NCBI GenBank assembly: GCA_030427145.1
Contig: JAUHWT010000027.1
Coordinates: 1 to 45,853, forward strand
From: Alphaproteobacteria bacterium
GTDB taxonomy: Bacteria; Pseudomonadota; Alphaproteobacteria; Rhodobacterales; Rhodobacteraceae
DNA: 45,853 nucleotides
Direction: 5' to 3'
Below, piece after piece: positions 6,617 to 14,882 of the stretch (its first letter is position 1; each line of letters opens with the position of its first letter). The notes beneath the pieces were generated by a model. That model was given only the letters and a program-made list of their open reading frames with translations, did not search any database and was not told the origin of the DNA. Made by a program: the position numbers and the translations under genes.

Positions 6617-8338
6617 GTGCTGGGCGACGTGCCGGTGATGTTCGACCTGGACGATCCCGCATGGAATACGGCCGTGCCGGACTGGGAGGAACGCATCCTG
6701 GGTCGCCGGTCGCTTATTCCCGATCTGCCGCTGAACGATGCGGTCGCCGACAAGGCGCTGCGGATATTCAAGCGGCTGCGGGTTCCGGACCTGATCGGTA
6801 CGCCAACCTATGGCGAGATTTGCGGCGATTGGGTGTTCGATTTTGTCCGGGCGATATTCGGGGCATACGATCCGGAGACGAAACGGCGGGCGATCCGCGA
6901 GTTTTTTCTGCTGGTTCCCAAGAAGAATGGCAAGTCGGCGATTGCGGCAGCAATCATCGTAACCGCCGCGATTCTGAATGAACGGCCGGATGCCGAGTTG
7001 CTGCTTATCGCGCCGACACAGAAAATCGCGAACATCGCGTTCAAACAGGCGGCCGGCATGATCCGACTCGATCAGGATCTGTCGACCGTGTTCGACGTGA
7101 AAGATCACAAGAAGGAAATCAGGCACCTCGATACACATGCGGTGATCATGATCCTGTCGGCGGACGGGGATGTGGTGACGGGTTCCAAGGCGGCCTATGT
7201 CCTGGTTGATGAAACGCATGTTCTGGGTTCGAAACACAAAGCGCCCGACATTTTCCTCGAGCTGCGCGGCGGTCTGAAATCCCGGCCGGAAGGGTTTTTT
7301 CTGCAGATCACGACGCAGTCGAAAGAACGGCCGACGGGTCAGTTCGAGAAGGAACTGCAAACGGCGCGGGCGGTTCGGGATGGAGAAATCCGGTTACCGA
7401 TGCTGGCCGTTCTGTATGAATTGCCGCGGGAAATGGTCGAGGATGAACGCTGGACCGATCCGGACACCTGGCGCCTGGTCAATCCAAATTTCGGGCGATC
7501 TGTCTTCGCCGAGGATTTGATGGCCGACATGCGCAAGGCCGAGCGTGAAGGCGTTGAATCGGTCGCGCTGTTCGCGTCGCAGCACCTGAACGTCGAGATC
7601 GGCGTCGGAATGAACACGGGTAGGTGGGTTGGCGCCGATTATTGGGAAAAGGCGGCAGTCAAGGGGCTGGACCTCGAAACGATCATTGCGACATCGGACG
7701 TGTGCGTTGCCGGGGTCGATGGTGGCGGGCTGGATGACCTGCTCGGGCTGTTCGTTTTGGGGCGTCATCGGGAAACGAAAGTCTGGCAGGGCTGGGGCCG
7801 CGCCTGGGCTGACCGTGGGGTGCTGACGCTGCGAAAGGTCATCGCACCCGAGTTGACCGCGCTCGAGGCCGAGGGGGATCTGGTGCTGGTGGACAATATC
7901 GAGGATGAGGCGAATCCGGAAATCGTCGATATTTGCCTGCGTATTCGCGATGCGGGGCTGTTTCCGGAAAAGAACGGCATCGGCATGGATCCGGAGGGGG
8001 TCGGGTCGATCATTGACGGTCTGGTCGAGGCGGGTTTTTCGATCGACGACATTCAGGCGGTCAGTCAGGGATACAGGCTGAACGCCGCGATCAAGACGGC
8101 GCCGGTGAAGCTCAAGAACGGGCGCATGGTGCATTGCGGTCAACGGATCATGAACTGGTGCGTCGGCAATGCGAAAACGGAAGCTCGGGGAAATGCGGTG
8201 ATCGTGACAAAGGCGCAGAGCGGTTCGGCGAAGATCGACCCGCTGATGGCGATGTTCAATTCCGTGCAGCTGATGTCCTGGAACCCGGAAGCTGCGGGCG
8301 TTTCCGCCTATCGCGACCGCGGGCTGCTGGTGGTTTAG
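6617..8338 (+). CDS. Terminase large subunit (Terminase_1 type)
   Basis: 573 residues from GTG 6617 (GTG and ATG codons a few triplets later are alternatives). ATP-driven packaging motor and nuclease. Walker A is PKKNGKSA at 101-108; Walker B is VLVDETH at 195-201 with D198/E199; a motif-III-like LQITTQS lies at 229-235. The C-terminal RNase-H-type nuclease begins with AGVDGGGLDD (D368, D373/D374), and a later acidic residue lies in GMDPEGVGS. Length and order match HK97-like large terminases. The portal follows directly. Confidence 0.95.
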   Translation: MLGDVPVMFDLDDPAWNTAVPDWEERILGRRSLIPDLPLNDAVADKALRIFKRLRVPDLIGTPTYGEICGDWVFDFVRAIFGAYDPETKRRAIREFFLLVPKKNGKSAIAAAIIVTAAILNERPDAELLLIAPTQKIANIAFKQAAGMIRLDQDLSTVFDVKDHKKEIRHLDTHAVIMILSADGDVVTGSKAAYVLVDETHVLGSKHKAPDIFLELRGGLKSRPEGFFLQITTQSKERPTGQFEKELQTARAVRDGEIRLPMLAVLYELPREMVEDERWTDPDTWRLVNPNFGRSVFAEDLMADMRKAEREGVESVALFASQHLNVEIGVGMNTGRWVGADYWEKAAVKGLDLETIIATSDVCVAGVDGGGLDDLLGLFVLGRHRETKVWQGWGRAWADRGVLTLRKVIAPELTALEAEGDLVLVDNIEDEANPEIVDICLRIRDAGLFPEKNGIGMDPEGVGSIIDGLVEAGFSIDDIQAVSQGYRLNAAIKTAPVKLKNGRMVHCGQRIMNWCVGNAKTEARGNAVIVTKAQSGSAKIDPLMAMFNSVQLMSWNPEAAGVSAYRDRGLLVV

Positions 8339-8347
8339 GGGGTGTCG

Positions 8348-9622
8348 ATGTTCGGTTCACTGTTCCGGCGCATGTCGGGTGCGGCGGAACAGCCAAAGGC
8401 GGCCGTCCAGAGCGGGGCTGGCGGCATTGTCGTCAGTTCGGTTGAGGAACTGGCCGAGGTGATGAATGCAGGCGCGGAAACGGCGGCAGGGCAGCGCGTG
8501 ACGCCGGAAAGTGCGATGCGCCTGGCGGCGGTGTTCGCCTGTGTCCGGCTGATTTCCGGGGCTCTGTCGAACCTGCCGTTGCAGGTGATGGAACGGCGGG
8601 ACGACAACGTCCGGCTGGAACGCAGCGATCTGGGCGTGTCCGGGGTGTTGCGCCGGCGGCCGAACCGGTGGCAGACGCCGAAGCAGTTCAAGCAGACGAT
8701 GACGGCGCATGTCCTGCTGCGTGGCAACGCGTTCGCCCAGATTGTCCGGTCGCGCGGCGGGATCATCGCGCTTTATCCGCTCGATCCAGACCGGATGGAG
8801 GTGGCGCAGGGCGACGATCTGGGCATTCGGTACACATACACGCGGCGCAGCGGGTCGCGCGTGGTATTGCCGCAGAGCGACGTGTTTCACCTGGTCGGCC
8901 TGTCGCTGGACGGGGTTCGCGGCGTATCGCCGATTGCATATGCGCGTGAGGTTCTGGGCCTGAGCATGGCGCAGGAACGGCATGGCGCCGCGACGTTCCG
9001 CAATGCGGCGCGGCCGTCGTCGGTGATGACGCATCCCGGGCGGCTCGGGCCGGAGGGGGTGGCGACGATCCGGGCGAGCCTGGACGAATACCGGGCCGGC
9101 GGGGAAAGCGAGGGACGGACGCTGATCCTCGAAGAGGGGATGAGCGTTGCGCCGCTGTCGATGACGGCGGAGGATGCGCAGTGGATCGAAAGCCGGAAGA
9201 TGTCGCGAACCGACATTGCAATGGTTTTCGGAGTGCCGCCGCACATGATTGGCGATACGGAAAAGACCACAAGCTGGGGCAGCGGTATCGAGCAGCAGTC
9301 GATCGGGTTCGTTACCTACACGCTCGAGGATCATCTGACCGCGTGGGAGGAAACCGTGAACCGGGATCTGATCGCCGAGCCGGGTATTTACACGCGGTTC
9401 AACCGCAACGCGCTTCTGCGCGGCGATCTGAAGACCCGCAAGGAATTTTATGTGTCGATGATGCAGTGGGGCGTGTTCAGCCCGAACGAGGTGCGCGGGA
9501 AAGAGGACGAAAACCCGCGCGAGGGCGGCGACGTATATTACGACCCGCCAAACATGGCCGGTGGTTCGGCGGAACCCGAAGGAGTGGAAGACGATGACGA
9601 TCAGAAGCCTGCCGAAGATTGA
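8348..9622 (+). CDS. Portal protein (HK97 family)
   Basis: 424 residues. ATG 8348 is preferred over GTG 8342 because TAGGGGG lies at proper distance only from the ATG. Dodecameric DNA channel at the capsid vertex. Family landmarks: VFACVRLISGALSNLPLQVM near residue 60, LLRGNAFAQIVR near 120, the VFHLVGLSLDGVRGVSPI segment, and the MSRTDIAMVFGVPPHMIGD clip region near 285 followed by the long helix. The acidic C-terminus overlaps the protease gene by 29 bases, so the two are probably co-translated. Confidence 0.95.
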   Translation: MFGSLFRRMSGAAEQPKAAVQSGAGGIVVSSVEELAEVMNAGAETAAGQRVTPESAMRLAAVFACVRLISGALSNLPLQVMERRDDNVRLERSDLGVSGVLRRRPNRWQTPKQFKQTMTAHVLLRGNAFAQIVRSRGGIIALYPLDPDRMEVAQGDDLGIRYTYTRRSGSRVVLPQSDVFHLVGLSLDGVRGVSPIAYAREVLGLSMAQERHGAATFRNAARPSSVMTHPGRLGPEGVATIRASLDEYRAGGESEGRTLILEEGMSVAPLSMTAEDAQWIESRKMSRTDIAMVFGVPPHMIGDTEKTTSWGSGIEQQSIGFVTYTLEDHLTAWEETVNRDLIAEPGIYTRFNRNALLRGDLKTRKEFYVSMMQWGVFSPNEVRGKEDENPREGGDVYYDPPNMAGGSAEPEGVEDDDDQKPAED

Positions 9623-10436
9623 CGCCGGCCCGCGGCCGCAGAATTTCCGCTGGGACGCGCCGTCGGACGTTTTGGCGAAGTGGGCGGAATCGCCGCAGGC
9701 GGCGGCAACCGACGACGATGCGACGATCACCATGTATGAGCAGATCGGCGAGGATTACTGGTCCGGCGGCGGGGTCACGGCAAAGCGGATTTCAGCGGCG
9801 CTGCGGTCGATCGGCGACCGGGACGTGACGGTGCGGATCAATTCGCCCGGCGGCGACATGTTCGAGGGGATCGCGATTTACAATCTGCTGCGCAGTCATC
9901 CGCGCCGGGTTACGGTCGAGGTGATGGGATGGGCCGCATCGGCGGCGTCGATCATCGCCATGGCCGGCGACGAGATCCGCATGGGCACCGGCACGTTCAT
10001 GATGGTGCACAATGCCTGGGGGATGGTGATCGGCAACCGGAACGATTTCAGTGAGGCGGCCGAGACCTTTGCCCGGTTCGACGGGGCAATTGCCGACATT
10101 TACGAGGCGCGGACCGGGGCAAAGCGCGATGAAATCGTCCGGCTGATGGATGCGGAGACATTCATGACCCCGGCCGAAGCGGTCGAGCAGGGATTTGCCG
10201 ACAGTGTCGACAGCGGTCTGTCGCAGGAGACCGTCGGGAATTCGGCGCCGGATCGGATCAACGCGGTGCGCCGCGTCGATGCGTTGCTGGCGCAACAGAA
10301 TATCCCGCGCAGTGAGCGCAGAAGCCTCATTCGCGGGATCAAGGGGGACACGCAGGACGCTGTCCCGGCCGTCACGCAGGACGCTGACGCATGGGCGGCT
10401 GCAGCGATGCAGCTGATTGAAACGATCAAAGCCTGA
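9594..10436 (+). CDS. Prohead protease, ClpP-like (S14/S49 type)
   Basis: 280 residues from ATG 9594 after GGAG, overlapping the portal end. Cleaves the capsid N-terminal scaffold during maturation. The fold is ClpP-like: VRINSPGGDMFEGIAI at 80-95 (oxyanion region), nucleophile S116 in GWAASAAS, H139 in MMVHNAWG, and the MDAETFMTPAEAVEQGFAD helix near 180-200. The C-terminal 80 residues are charged and may act as scaffold. Confidence 0.93.
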   Translation: MTIRSLPKIDAGPRPQNFRWDAPSDVLAKWAESPQAAATDDDATITMYEQIGEDYWSGGGVTAKRISAALRSIGDRDVTVRINSPGGDMFEGIAIYNLLRSHPRRVTVEVMGWAASAASIIAMAGDEIRMGTGTFMMVHNAWGMVIGNRNDFSEAAETFARFDGAIADIYEARTGAKRDEIVRLMDAETFMTPAEAVEQGFADSVDSGLSQETVGNSAPDRINAVRRVDALLAQQNIPRSERRSLIRGIKGDTQDAVPAVTQDADAWAAAAMQLIETIKA

Positions 10437-10448
10437 GAGGATCAAGGC

Positions 10449-11723
10449 ATGAACATGATGGTAACCCCGCGCCGTGCGCGCGGCGTCGTTTCCGTGCGCG
10501 CGGACGTATCGGACCCGACGAAAATCCTGAACGAAATGCGCAGCGCGTTCGAGGCATTCAAGGCCGACAACGACAAGGCGCTGGCCGACCTGAAGAAGGG
10601 TCAGGCCGATGTGGTGCAGACGGAGAAGGTCGACCGCATCAACACCGAAATTTCCACCCTGCAGAAAGCGCTCGATGAAACGAACGCGATGCTGGCGGCG
10701 ATCCGCACCGGCGGGGCGGGCACTGCCGCCGATCCGGCGGTGGCCGAACATGCGCGGGCGTTCAATTCGTGGTTCCGCAAAGGGGATCGCGCGGTGGATG
10801 CCGATCTGCATGCGCTCGAGGTCAAGGCGGCGCTGACCACCGATTCCGACCCGGATGGCGGTTACCTGGTGCCGGAGGAAATGGCATCGACCATCGACCG
10901 GGTGGTCGGCACCGTTTCGGTGATGCGCGACATTTCCAGCGTCATGACGATTTCCGGCGATACCTATACCAAGCTGGTCAACATGGGCGGCGCGGGCGCC
11001 GGTTGGGTTGGCGAGCGCGAGGCGCGGCCGGAAACCGCCGCACCGACGCTGCGGCAGCTGGTGTTCAACACCATGGAGCTTTACGCCAATCCGGCGGCAA
11101 CGCAGAAGATGCTCGACGACGGGCGGATCGACATCGGCCAGTGGCTGGGCAACGAAGTCGCCGAAGCCTTTGCCGAGCAGGAAGGCGCGGCATTCATTTC
11201 CGGCAACGGGGTGAACAAACCACGCGGTCTGCTGGCCTATGATCCGGTGGCGAATGCGTCCTGGGCATGGGGCAAGATCGGATTCGTCAAATCCGGCGGC
11301 GCGGCCGGGTTCGCGGCGGATGATCCGGCCGATGCGATCATCGACCTGACCTATGCGCTGAAACAGGGGTACCGCAACGGGGCGTCGTTCCTGATGTCGG
11401 ATGCGACCATGGGCGCGGTGCGCAAGCTGAAGGACGGCGACGGCGCCTATCTGTGGCGGATTCCCGAGGGTTCGGAAGGTGTTCCGACGATCCTCGGCAA
11501 GCCGGTGCGGACCGACGACAACATGCCGGCGATCGGCGCCAACGATTTTCCGATCGCGTTCGGGAATTTCCCGCGCGCCTATCTGATCATCGACCGGTTC
11601 GGCATCCGGGTTCTGCGCGACCCGTTCACCAACAAGCCGTTCGTGCATTTCTACACCACCAAGCGCGTCGGCGGCGGGGTGCAGAATTTCGAAGCGGTCA
11701 AGCTGCTGAAGATCGCGAACTGA
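10449..11723 (+). CDS. Major capsid protein (HK97 fold)
   Basis: 424 residues, ATG 10449 after GAGAGGATC. Residues about 22-90 form a heptad-rich helix (KILNEMRSAFEAFKADNDKA and following), the delta domain removed by the protease. Mature capsid probably starts near residue 126, before AALTTDSDPDGGYLVPEE (128-144). The rest has the HK97 order: spine helix and E-loop region, ELYANPAATQKML, and FYTTKRVGGGVQNFEAVKLL at the end. Followed by a strong stem-loop before the next gene. Confidence 0.95.
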   Translation: MNMMVTPRRARGVVSVRADVSDPTKILNEMRSAFEAFKADNDKALADLKKGQADVVQTEKVDRINTEISTLQKALDETNAMLAAIRTGGAGTAADPAVAEHARAFNSWFRKGDRAVDADLHALEVKAALTTDSDPDGGYLVPEEMASTIDRVVGTVSVMRDISSVMTISGDTYTKLVNMGGAGAGWVGEREARPETAAPTLRQLVFNTMELYANPAATQKMLDDGRIDIGQWLGNEVAEAFAEQEGAAFISGNGVNKPRGLLAYDPVANASWAWGKIGFVKSGGAAGFAADDPADAIIDLTYALKQGYRNGASFLMSDATMGAVRKLKDGDGAYLWRIPEGSEGVPTILGKPVRTDDNMPAIGANDFPIAFGNFPRAYLIIDRFGIRVLRDPFTNKPFVHFYTTKRVGGGVQNFEAVKLLKIAN

Positions 11724-11729
11724 TCCGGG

Positions 11730-11750
11730 GCGGGCGGCGACGCCGCCCGC
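11730..11750 (+). terminator. Perfect 9-bp stem-loop after the capsid gene
   Basis: GCGGGCGGC (11730-11738) and GCCGCCCGC (11742-11750) with a GAC loop, starting 7 bases after the capsid stop. There is no T run, so it is more likely a partial terminator or an RNA-stabilising 3' end that raises capsid mRNA than a complete stop. Confidence 0.5.
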
Positions 11751-11783
11751 GACCATTGAAACCACAATCGAAAGGATGGTCCC

Positions 11784-12170
11784 GTGAAAGACCTTTATTC
11801 GAAGACGGGCGCCCTGCAGGCGCTCGCCCCTGCGGTGCTGGCGGCAACCGACACCGGGGATGCAATGGACCTTCAGGGGTTCAATTCGGCGCTGCTGGTG
11901 GTCAACACCGGCGCAATCGTCAGTTCCGGCGATTTCACCACGAAGCTGCAGGAGTCCGACACCACCACATCGGGCGATTTTTCCGACGTCGCCGCGGCCG
12001 ATCTGATCGGGGAATTCCCGGCGAGTCTCGAGGCCGATTCCGTGGTCAGGGTCGGGTACCGCGGCACGAAACGTTACCTGCGGCAGGTGACGACCAAGAA
12101 CAGCGGCACGTCGATTGCCGTTGGCATTGTTCTGCTGCGCGGGAACGCGGCAGACGCGCCGGTTGCCTGA
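11784..12170 (+). CDS. Putative head decoration/stabilisation protein, 128 aa
   Basis: Starts at GTG 11784 after AAAGGATGG. All-beta sequence: FNSALLVVNTGAI, DFTTKLQESDTTTSGDF, VRVGYRGTKRYLRQVTT, and a hydrophobic end IAVGIVLLRG. Small beta proteins of this form regularly follow the capsid gene in HK97-like phages of alphaproteobacteria and are often called decoration or head proteins. The gene stands alone between two strong stem-loops, suggesting expression set separately from its neighbours. The role is inferred from position and style. Confidence 0.6.
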   Translation: MKDLYSKTGALQALAPAVLAATDTGDAMDLQGFNSALLVVNTGAIVSSGDFTTKLQESDTTTSGDFSDVAAADLIGEFPASLEADSVVRVGYRGTKRYLRQVTTKNSGTSIAVGIVLLRGNAADAPVA

Positions 12171-12178
12171 CCGGTTTT

Positions 12179-12203
12179 CCTGCGGCGGGTGATCCGCCGC
12201 AGG
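12179..12203 (+). terminator. Perfect 10-bp stem-loop after the decoration-like gene
   Basis: CCTGCGGCGG (12179-12188) pairs with CCGCCGCAGG (12194-12203) across a GTGAT loop, followed by GTTTCGC. With the hairpin at 11730 it brackets the 11784 gene. The short T tract makes partial termination likely. Confidence 0.55.
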
Positions 12204-12228
12204 GTTTCGCGCAGCGCAGGGTTTAGAC

Positions 12229-12795
12229 ATGATTCCAAGACTGGTCACCGCGCCGTCGCAGGCGCCGGTCACGCTCGAAGAGCTGAAACGGGATGTGCGG
12301 GCCGAGGGATTTACCGACGATGATGCGCTGCTGTCGTCGAAGATCGACGCGGCGGTTGCCGAGCTGGACGGGTATGCCGGGCTGCTGGGGCGGTGCATCG
12401 TCACCCAGACATGGGCGGTGGATCATGCGGCATGGTCCGACATCCGGTTGCCGTTTCCGGACGTCGCATCGGTGACGGTGACATGGTTCGACGCCGAAGG
12501 GGCGGAACAGGACGTCGATTCCGGCGATGTCGTTCTGATCCATGATGCGCGCGGGGCGCTGGTCCGGTTCCGGCCGGAGTTTTCGCGCCCGGCGCTCGAT
12601 CCGGCGCGGCCGTTTCCGGTGACGGCGGAGTTCGTCGCCGGGTTTGGCGGGCCGTCGCAGGTTCCCGCCGATCTGCGCGGCGCGATCCTGTTGCGGGCGG
12701 CGCAGATGTACACATACCCGGACGGGGCGCTGCCGCGGATTGCCGAGGATTACTGGTCCCGGCTGATCGCGAAGTACCGGCGGTTGCCGTGGTGA
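12229..12795 (+). CDS. Head-tail connector protein (gp6-like / phiE125 gp8 family)
   Basis: 188 residues. Forms the ring beneath the portal. The helix APVTLEELKRDVRAEGFTDD, a second helix (DALLSSKIDAAVAELDGYAG) and a beta region with QTWAVDHAAW are the standard N-terminal pattern; the C-terminal helix VPADLRGAILLRAAQMYTY ends in IAKYRRLPW. The stop overlaps the next GTG. Position after capsid and decoration genes agrees. Confidence 0.85.
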   Translation: MIPRLVTAPSQAPVTLEELKRDVRAEGFTDDDALLSSKIDAAVAELDGYAGLLGRCIVTQTWAVDHAAWSDIRLPFPDVASVTVTWFDAEGAEQDVDSGDVVLIHDARGALVRFRPEFSRPALDPARPFPVTAEFVAGFGGPSQVPADLRGAILLRAAQMYTYPDGALPRIAEDYWSRLIAKYRRLPW

Positions 12796-13139
12796 ACCGG
12801 GTTTCATCGTTGCGCGAGGCGGTGGCGTTCGATGCGCCGGTGCAGAGCGCGGACGACATGGGCGGGGTCGAGACCGGTTGGGGCGACCCGGTGGATGCGT
12901 ATGAATGCCGGGCGGCGTTCGTGCATCTGCGCGGGTCGGAGGCTGTCGAGGCGGCGCGGCTGGCGGGGCGCGAGGTGTACCGGGTGAAGATCCGCCAGTC
13001 GGCCGCCGCGCGGGCGGTGACCACGGACTGGCGGATGCGGGACACGCGCCGCGGCACCGTGTTCAACATCCGGTCCGTCGATGCGGTGACCGATCCGGCA
13101 TTCATCTGGATCACTGTTGAAAGCGGGGTGGCGGTGTGA
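12792..13139 (+). CDS. Head-tail adaptor (SPP1 gp16-like)
   Basis: 115 residues, GTG 12792 in a GTGA overlap (GTG 12789 is also possible). Beta-barrel adaptor that closes the connector. Diagnostic stretches: REAVAFDAPVQSADDMGG near the start, the conserved aromatic WGDPVDAYECRAAFVHLRG, and the C-terminal FNIRSVDAVTDPAFIWITVE. Order and size match the gp16/HK97 gp7-like slot between connector and DUF3168 protein. Confidence 0.8.
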   Translation: MNRVSSLREAVAFDAPVQSADDMGGVETGWGDPVDAYECRAAFVHLRGSEAVEAARLAGREVYRVKIRQSAAARAVTTDWRMRDTRRGTVFNIRSVDAVTDPAFIWITVESGVAV

Positions 13140-13564
13140 GCGCGTCGCAGGCGTTGCAGAGGATGATCGTCGCCGTTCTGAAAGCCGATGCGGCGGTTTC
13201 GGCGGTGATGGGCGCGCGGGTTTACGATGAGGCGCCGACGGATGCGGTGTTTCCGATGATCGAAATCGGCGCATCGGATTTCCGGCCCGATGACGACATC
13301 GGCGACGGGTCCGGGCCGTGCATCGTCGGCCGGGAGGAAACCGTGCAGATCGACGTCTGGCACCGGGATCAGGGGCGCAGGGGCCCGTGCCGGGCCAGCG
13401 TCGATGCGGTTTACGCGGCGCTGCACCGGGCCGATGCGGCGCTCGACGATCCCTATGCGCTGGTGGCGATCACCGTCGAGCTGGCGCGGGTGATGGGCGA
13501 TCCGGACGGGATCACCGCGCATGGGGTGGTGCAGGTGACGGCGGTGGTCGAGGACCGGTCCTGA
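13136..13564 (+). CDS. Tail terminator/completion protein (DUF3168)
   Basis: 142 residues from GTG 13136, overlapping both neighbours. DUF3168 proteins cap the tail tube at the head-proximal end. Visible: N-terminal helix ALQRMIVAVLKADAAVSAVM, then VYDEAPTDAVFPMIEIGASD, a beta strand VQIDVWHRD and the C-terminal strand HGVVQVTAVVED. The usual order, HK97-gp10-like protein before or after, is kept. Confidence 0.8.
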   Translation: MSASQALQRMIVAVLKADAAVSAVMGARVYDEAPTDAVFPMIEIGASDFRPDDDIGDGSGPCIVGREETVQIDVWHRDQGRRGPCRASVDAVYAALHRADAALDDPYALVAITVELARVMGDPDGITAHGVVQVTAVVEDRS

Positions 13565-13974
13565 TGGTGCAGGGGCTGGCCGATCTGAAACGGCGCTGGT
13601 CGGCGGTGCCGGAGTCGGTGCGGATGAACCTGCGGGCCGAGATGGAAGCGATTGCCAATGACATTGTCGACGAGATGTATTCACAGGCGCCGCACGATAC
13701 CGGCGATCTGGCCGGGTCGATCGGCTGGACCTGGGGGGATGCGCCGGCCGGGGCGCTGACGATCGGCACGGTTGGCGGCCGCGAATATGGAACCATGCGG
13801 ATCACGGTTTACGTCGGCGGCAGGGGGTCGCCGGGGTGGTATGCGCGGTTTCTGGAATTCGGCACGCAAAAGATGACGGCGCGGCCGTTTTTTTACCCGG
13901 TCTGGCGGGCGCGGCGGAAGCGGGTCCGGGCGCGGATCACCCGGGCGATTTCAAAAGGGATCAGGGACGCGTGA
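13564..13974 (+). CDS. HK97 gp10-family tail component
   Basis: 136 residues, ATG 13564 overlapping the upstream TGA. Family features: long N-terminal helix (SVRMNLRAEMEAIANDIVDE), then the conserved APHDTGDLAGSIGW, and WYARFLEFGTQKMTARPFFY with the EFG-T motif, and a basic C-terminal helix. Tail assembly protein next to the DUF3168 protein. Its last 14 bases overlap the 3' end of the oppositely oriented gene at 13961. Confidence 0.88.
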   Translation: MVQGLADLKRRWSAVPESVRMNLRAEMEAIANDIVDEMYSQAPHDTGDLAGSIGWTWGDAPAGALTIGTVGGREYGTMRITVYVGGRGSPGWYARFLEFGTQKMTARPFFYPVWRARRKRVRARITRAISKGIRDA

Positions 13975-14251
13975 CGCAGGTGGCAGCGTCGGTTTTGCGG
14001 ATGTCATCGGTTTCGGCGATCGACGTGTTGACCGCCTGCAACAGTGCCTCGCGGATTCCGTCGATCTGCGTCGCCGCGTCATCCGACAGATCGGCAGTCA
14101 GCGGCAGCGTGGCGAGCATCACGGTTTGCGCCAGTACGTCACCGGACAGTCGGGACCAGGCAGCGTTTTGCCGCGACCAGGCATCGCAGGCGTCGGCGCG
14201 GGCGGTGACGGGGATGGCCGCGAGGGCGGCGGCGAACAGCAGAAAACGCAT
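13961..14251 (-). CDS. Secreted small protein on the opposite strand of the tail module (putative moron)
   Basis: 96 residues, read against all neighbours. ATG at 14251 gives a clean signal peptide: MRFLLFAAALAAIPVTARA, with likely cleavage before DACDAW. The mature part is about 77 residues, helical, with one Cys near each end (one possible disulfide). The region 13975-14438 holds no convincing plus-strand gene, and a promoter for this gene can be seen at 14292-14320. Single genes with their own promoter, inverted in a late operon, are typical morons expressed from the prophage; an exported product could alter the host envelope or exclude other phages. The family is unknown and the function is not claimed. 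Confidence 0.65.
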   Translation of the reverse strand: MRFLLFAAALAAIPVTARADACDAWSRQNAAWSRLSGDVLAQTVMLATLPLTADLSDDAATQIDGIREALLQAVNTSIAETDDIRKTDAATCVTRP

Positions 14252-14282
14252 TGGGATTTCCCGGTGAGGATCAGAATTTTGG

Positions 14283-14320
14283 CTGATGCGCATTATCGCA
14301 TCAGTTCGGGCCGCTCGCAA
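14283..14320 (-). promoter_or_regulatory. Moron promoter with overlapping inverted repeat
   Basis: On the minus strand, TTGCGA (14320-14315) and GATAAT (14297-14292) are separated by 17 bases and lie about 40 bases upstream of the ATG at 14251. The -10 box is inside a perfect 8-bp inverted repeat, CTGATGCG (14283-14290) and CGCATCAG (14297-14304), which looks like an operator. It is not the 13-bp operator of the phage repressor, so a host regulator is possible. The remaining bases from 14321 to 14438 hold nothing else I recognise. Confidence 0.55.
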
Positions 14321-14438
14321 TCTTTCCACGCGGGCTGGCAGGGATCGGTGTTGCGGGTGACCGGTGAGGCGCTCGTGGCCCGGGGCGTTGCCGAGAGGAT
14401 CGGCGGCAAAACACCGTCAGGGGCAAAAGGAGCACATC

Positions 14439-14882
14439 ATGGCGACGGGAAATCAGACGACGCGGCTGATCATTCAGCTGGGTGACGGGGAAGAGACGGA
14501 AAGCTTCGCGCATACCTGCGGGGCAAATTCGTTCGGTGTCACCCTGACCAACAATCTTGGGGAAAACACGGTTCTGGACTGTGACGATCCGCTCGACGTG
14601 CCGGCGGCGATCATCCGGCATCTGGAATCGCAGGACACCAGCGCGACCATCGCCGGCATGGTGACGACATCCGCTTGGCCGGTCTGGCGGGCATGGGCCG
14701 ATGACGGGGCGGAGAAGAACATCAAGATCCTGCTCGACGAAAGTGCCGCGAACAACGGCGGGTTCTGGGTGTTGCCGGCGTATCTGCAGCAGCTCGAGCT
14801 CGGCAAGGAAAACAGCGGCAAGGTCACGTTCAACGCGACGATTGTCGGCGCGGGCCAGCGCGCCTGGACGGACGCAAGCTAG
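14439..14882 (+). CDS. Major tail (tube) protein
   Basis: 147 residues, ATG 14439 after AAAAGGAG. Forms the stacked rings of the tail tube. Beta-rich sequence with TRLIIQLGDGEETESF at the start, a central AAIIRHLESQDTSATIAGM and a C-terminal GKVTFNATIVGAGQRAWTD. Position between gp10-family protein and tail assembly/tape measure genes and the strong ribosome site support a highly expressed tube protein. Confidence 0.8.
   Translation: MATGNQTTRLIIQLGDGEETESFAHTCGANSFGVTLTNNLGENTVLDCDDPLDVPAAIIRHLESQDTSATIAGMVTTSAWPVWRAWADDGAEKNIKILLDESAANNGGFWVLPAYLQQLELGKENSGKVTFNATIVGAGQRAWTDAS

Noticed and set aside
13836-14267. Plus-strand frame through the moron interval
   Set aside because: Ser/Ala/Cys-rich antisense-like sequence without a start signal; the minus frame has signal peptide and promoter.
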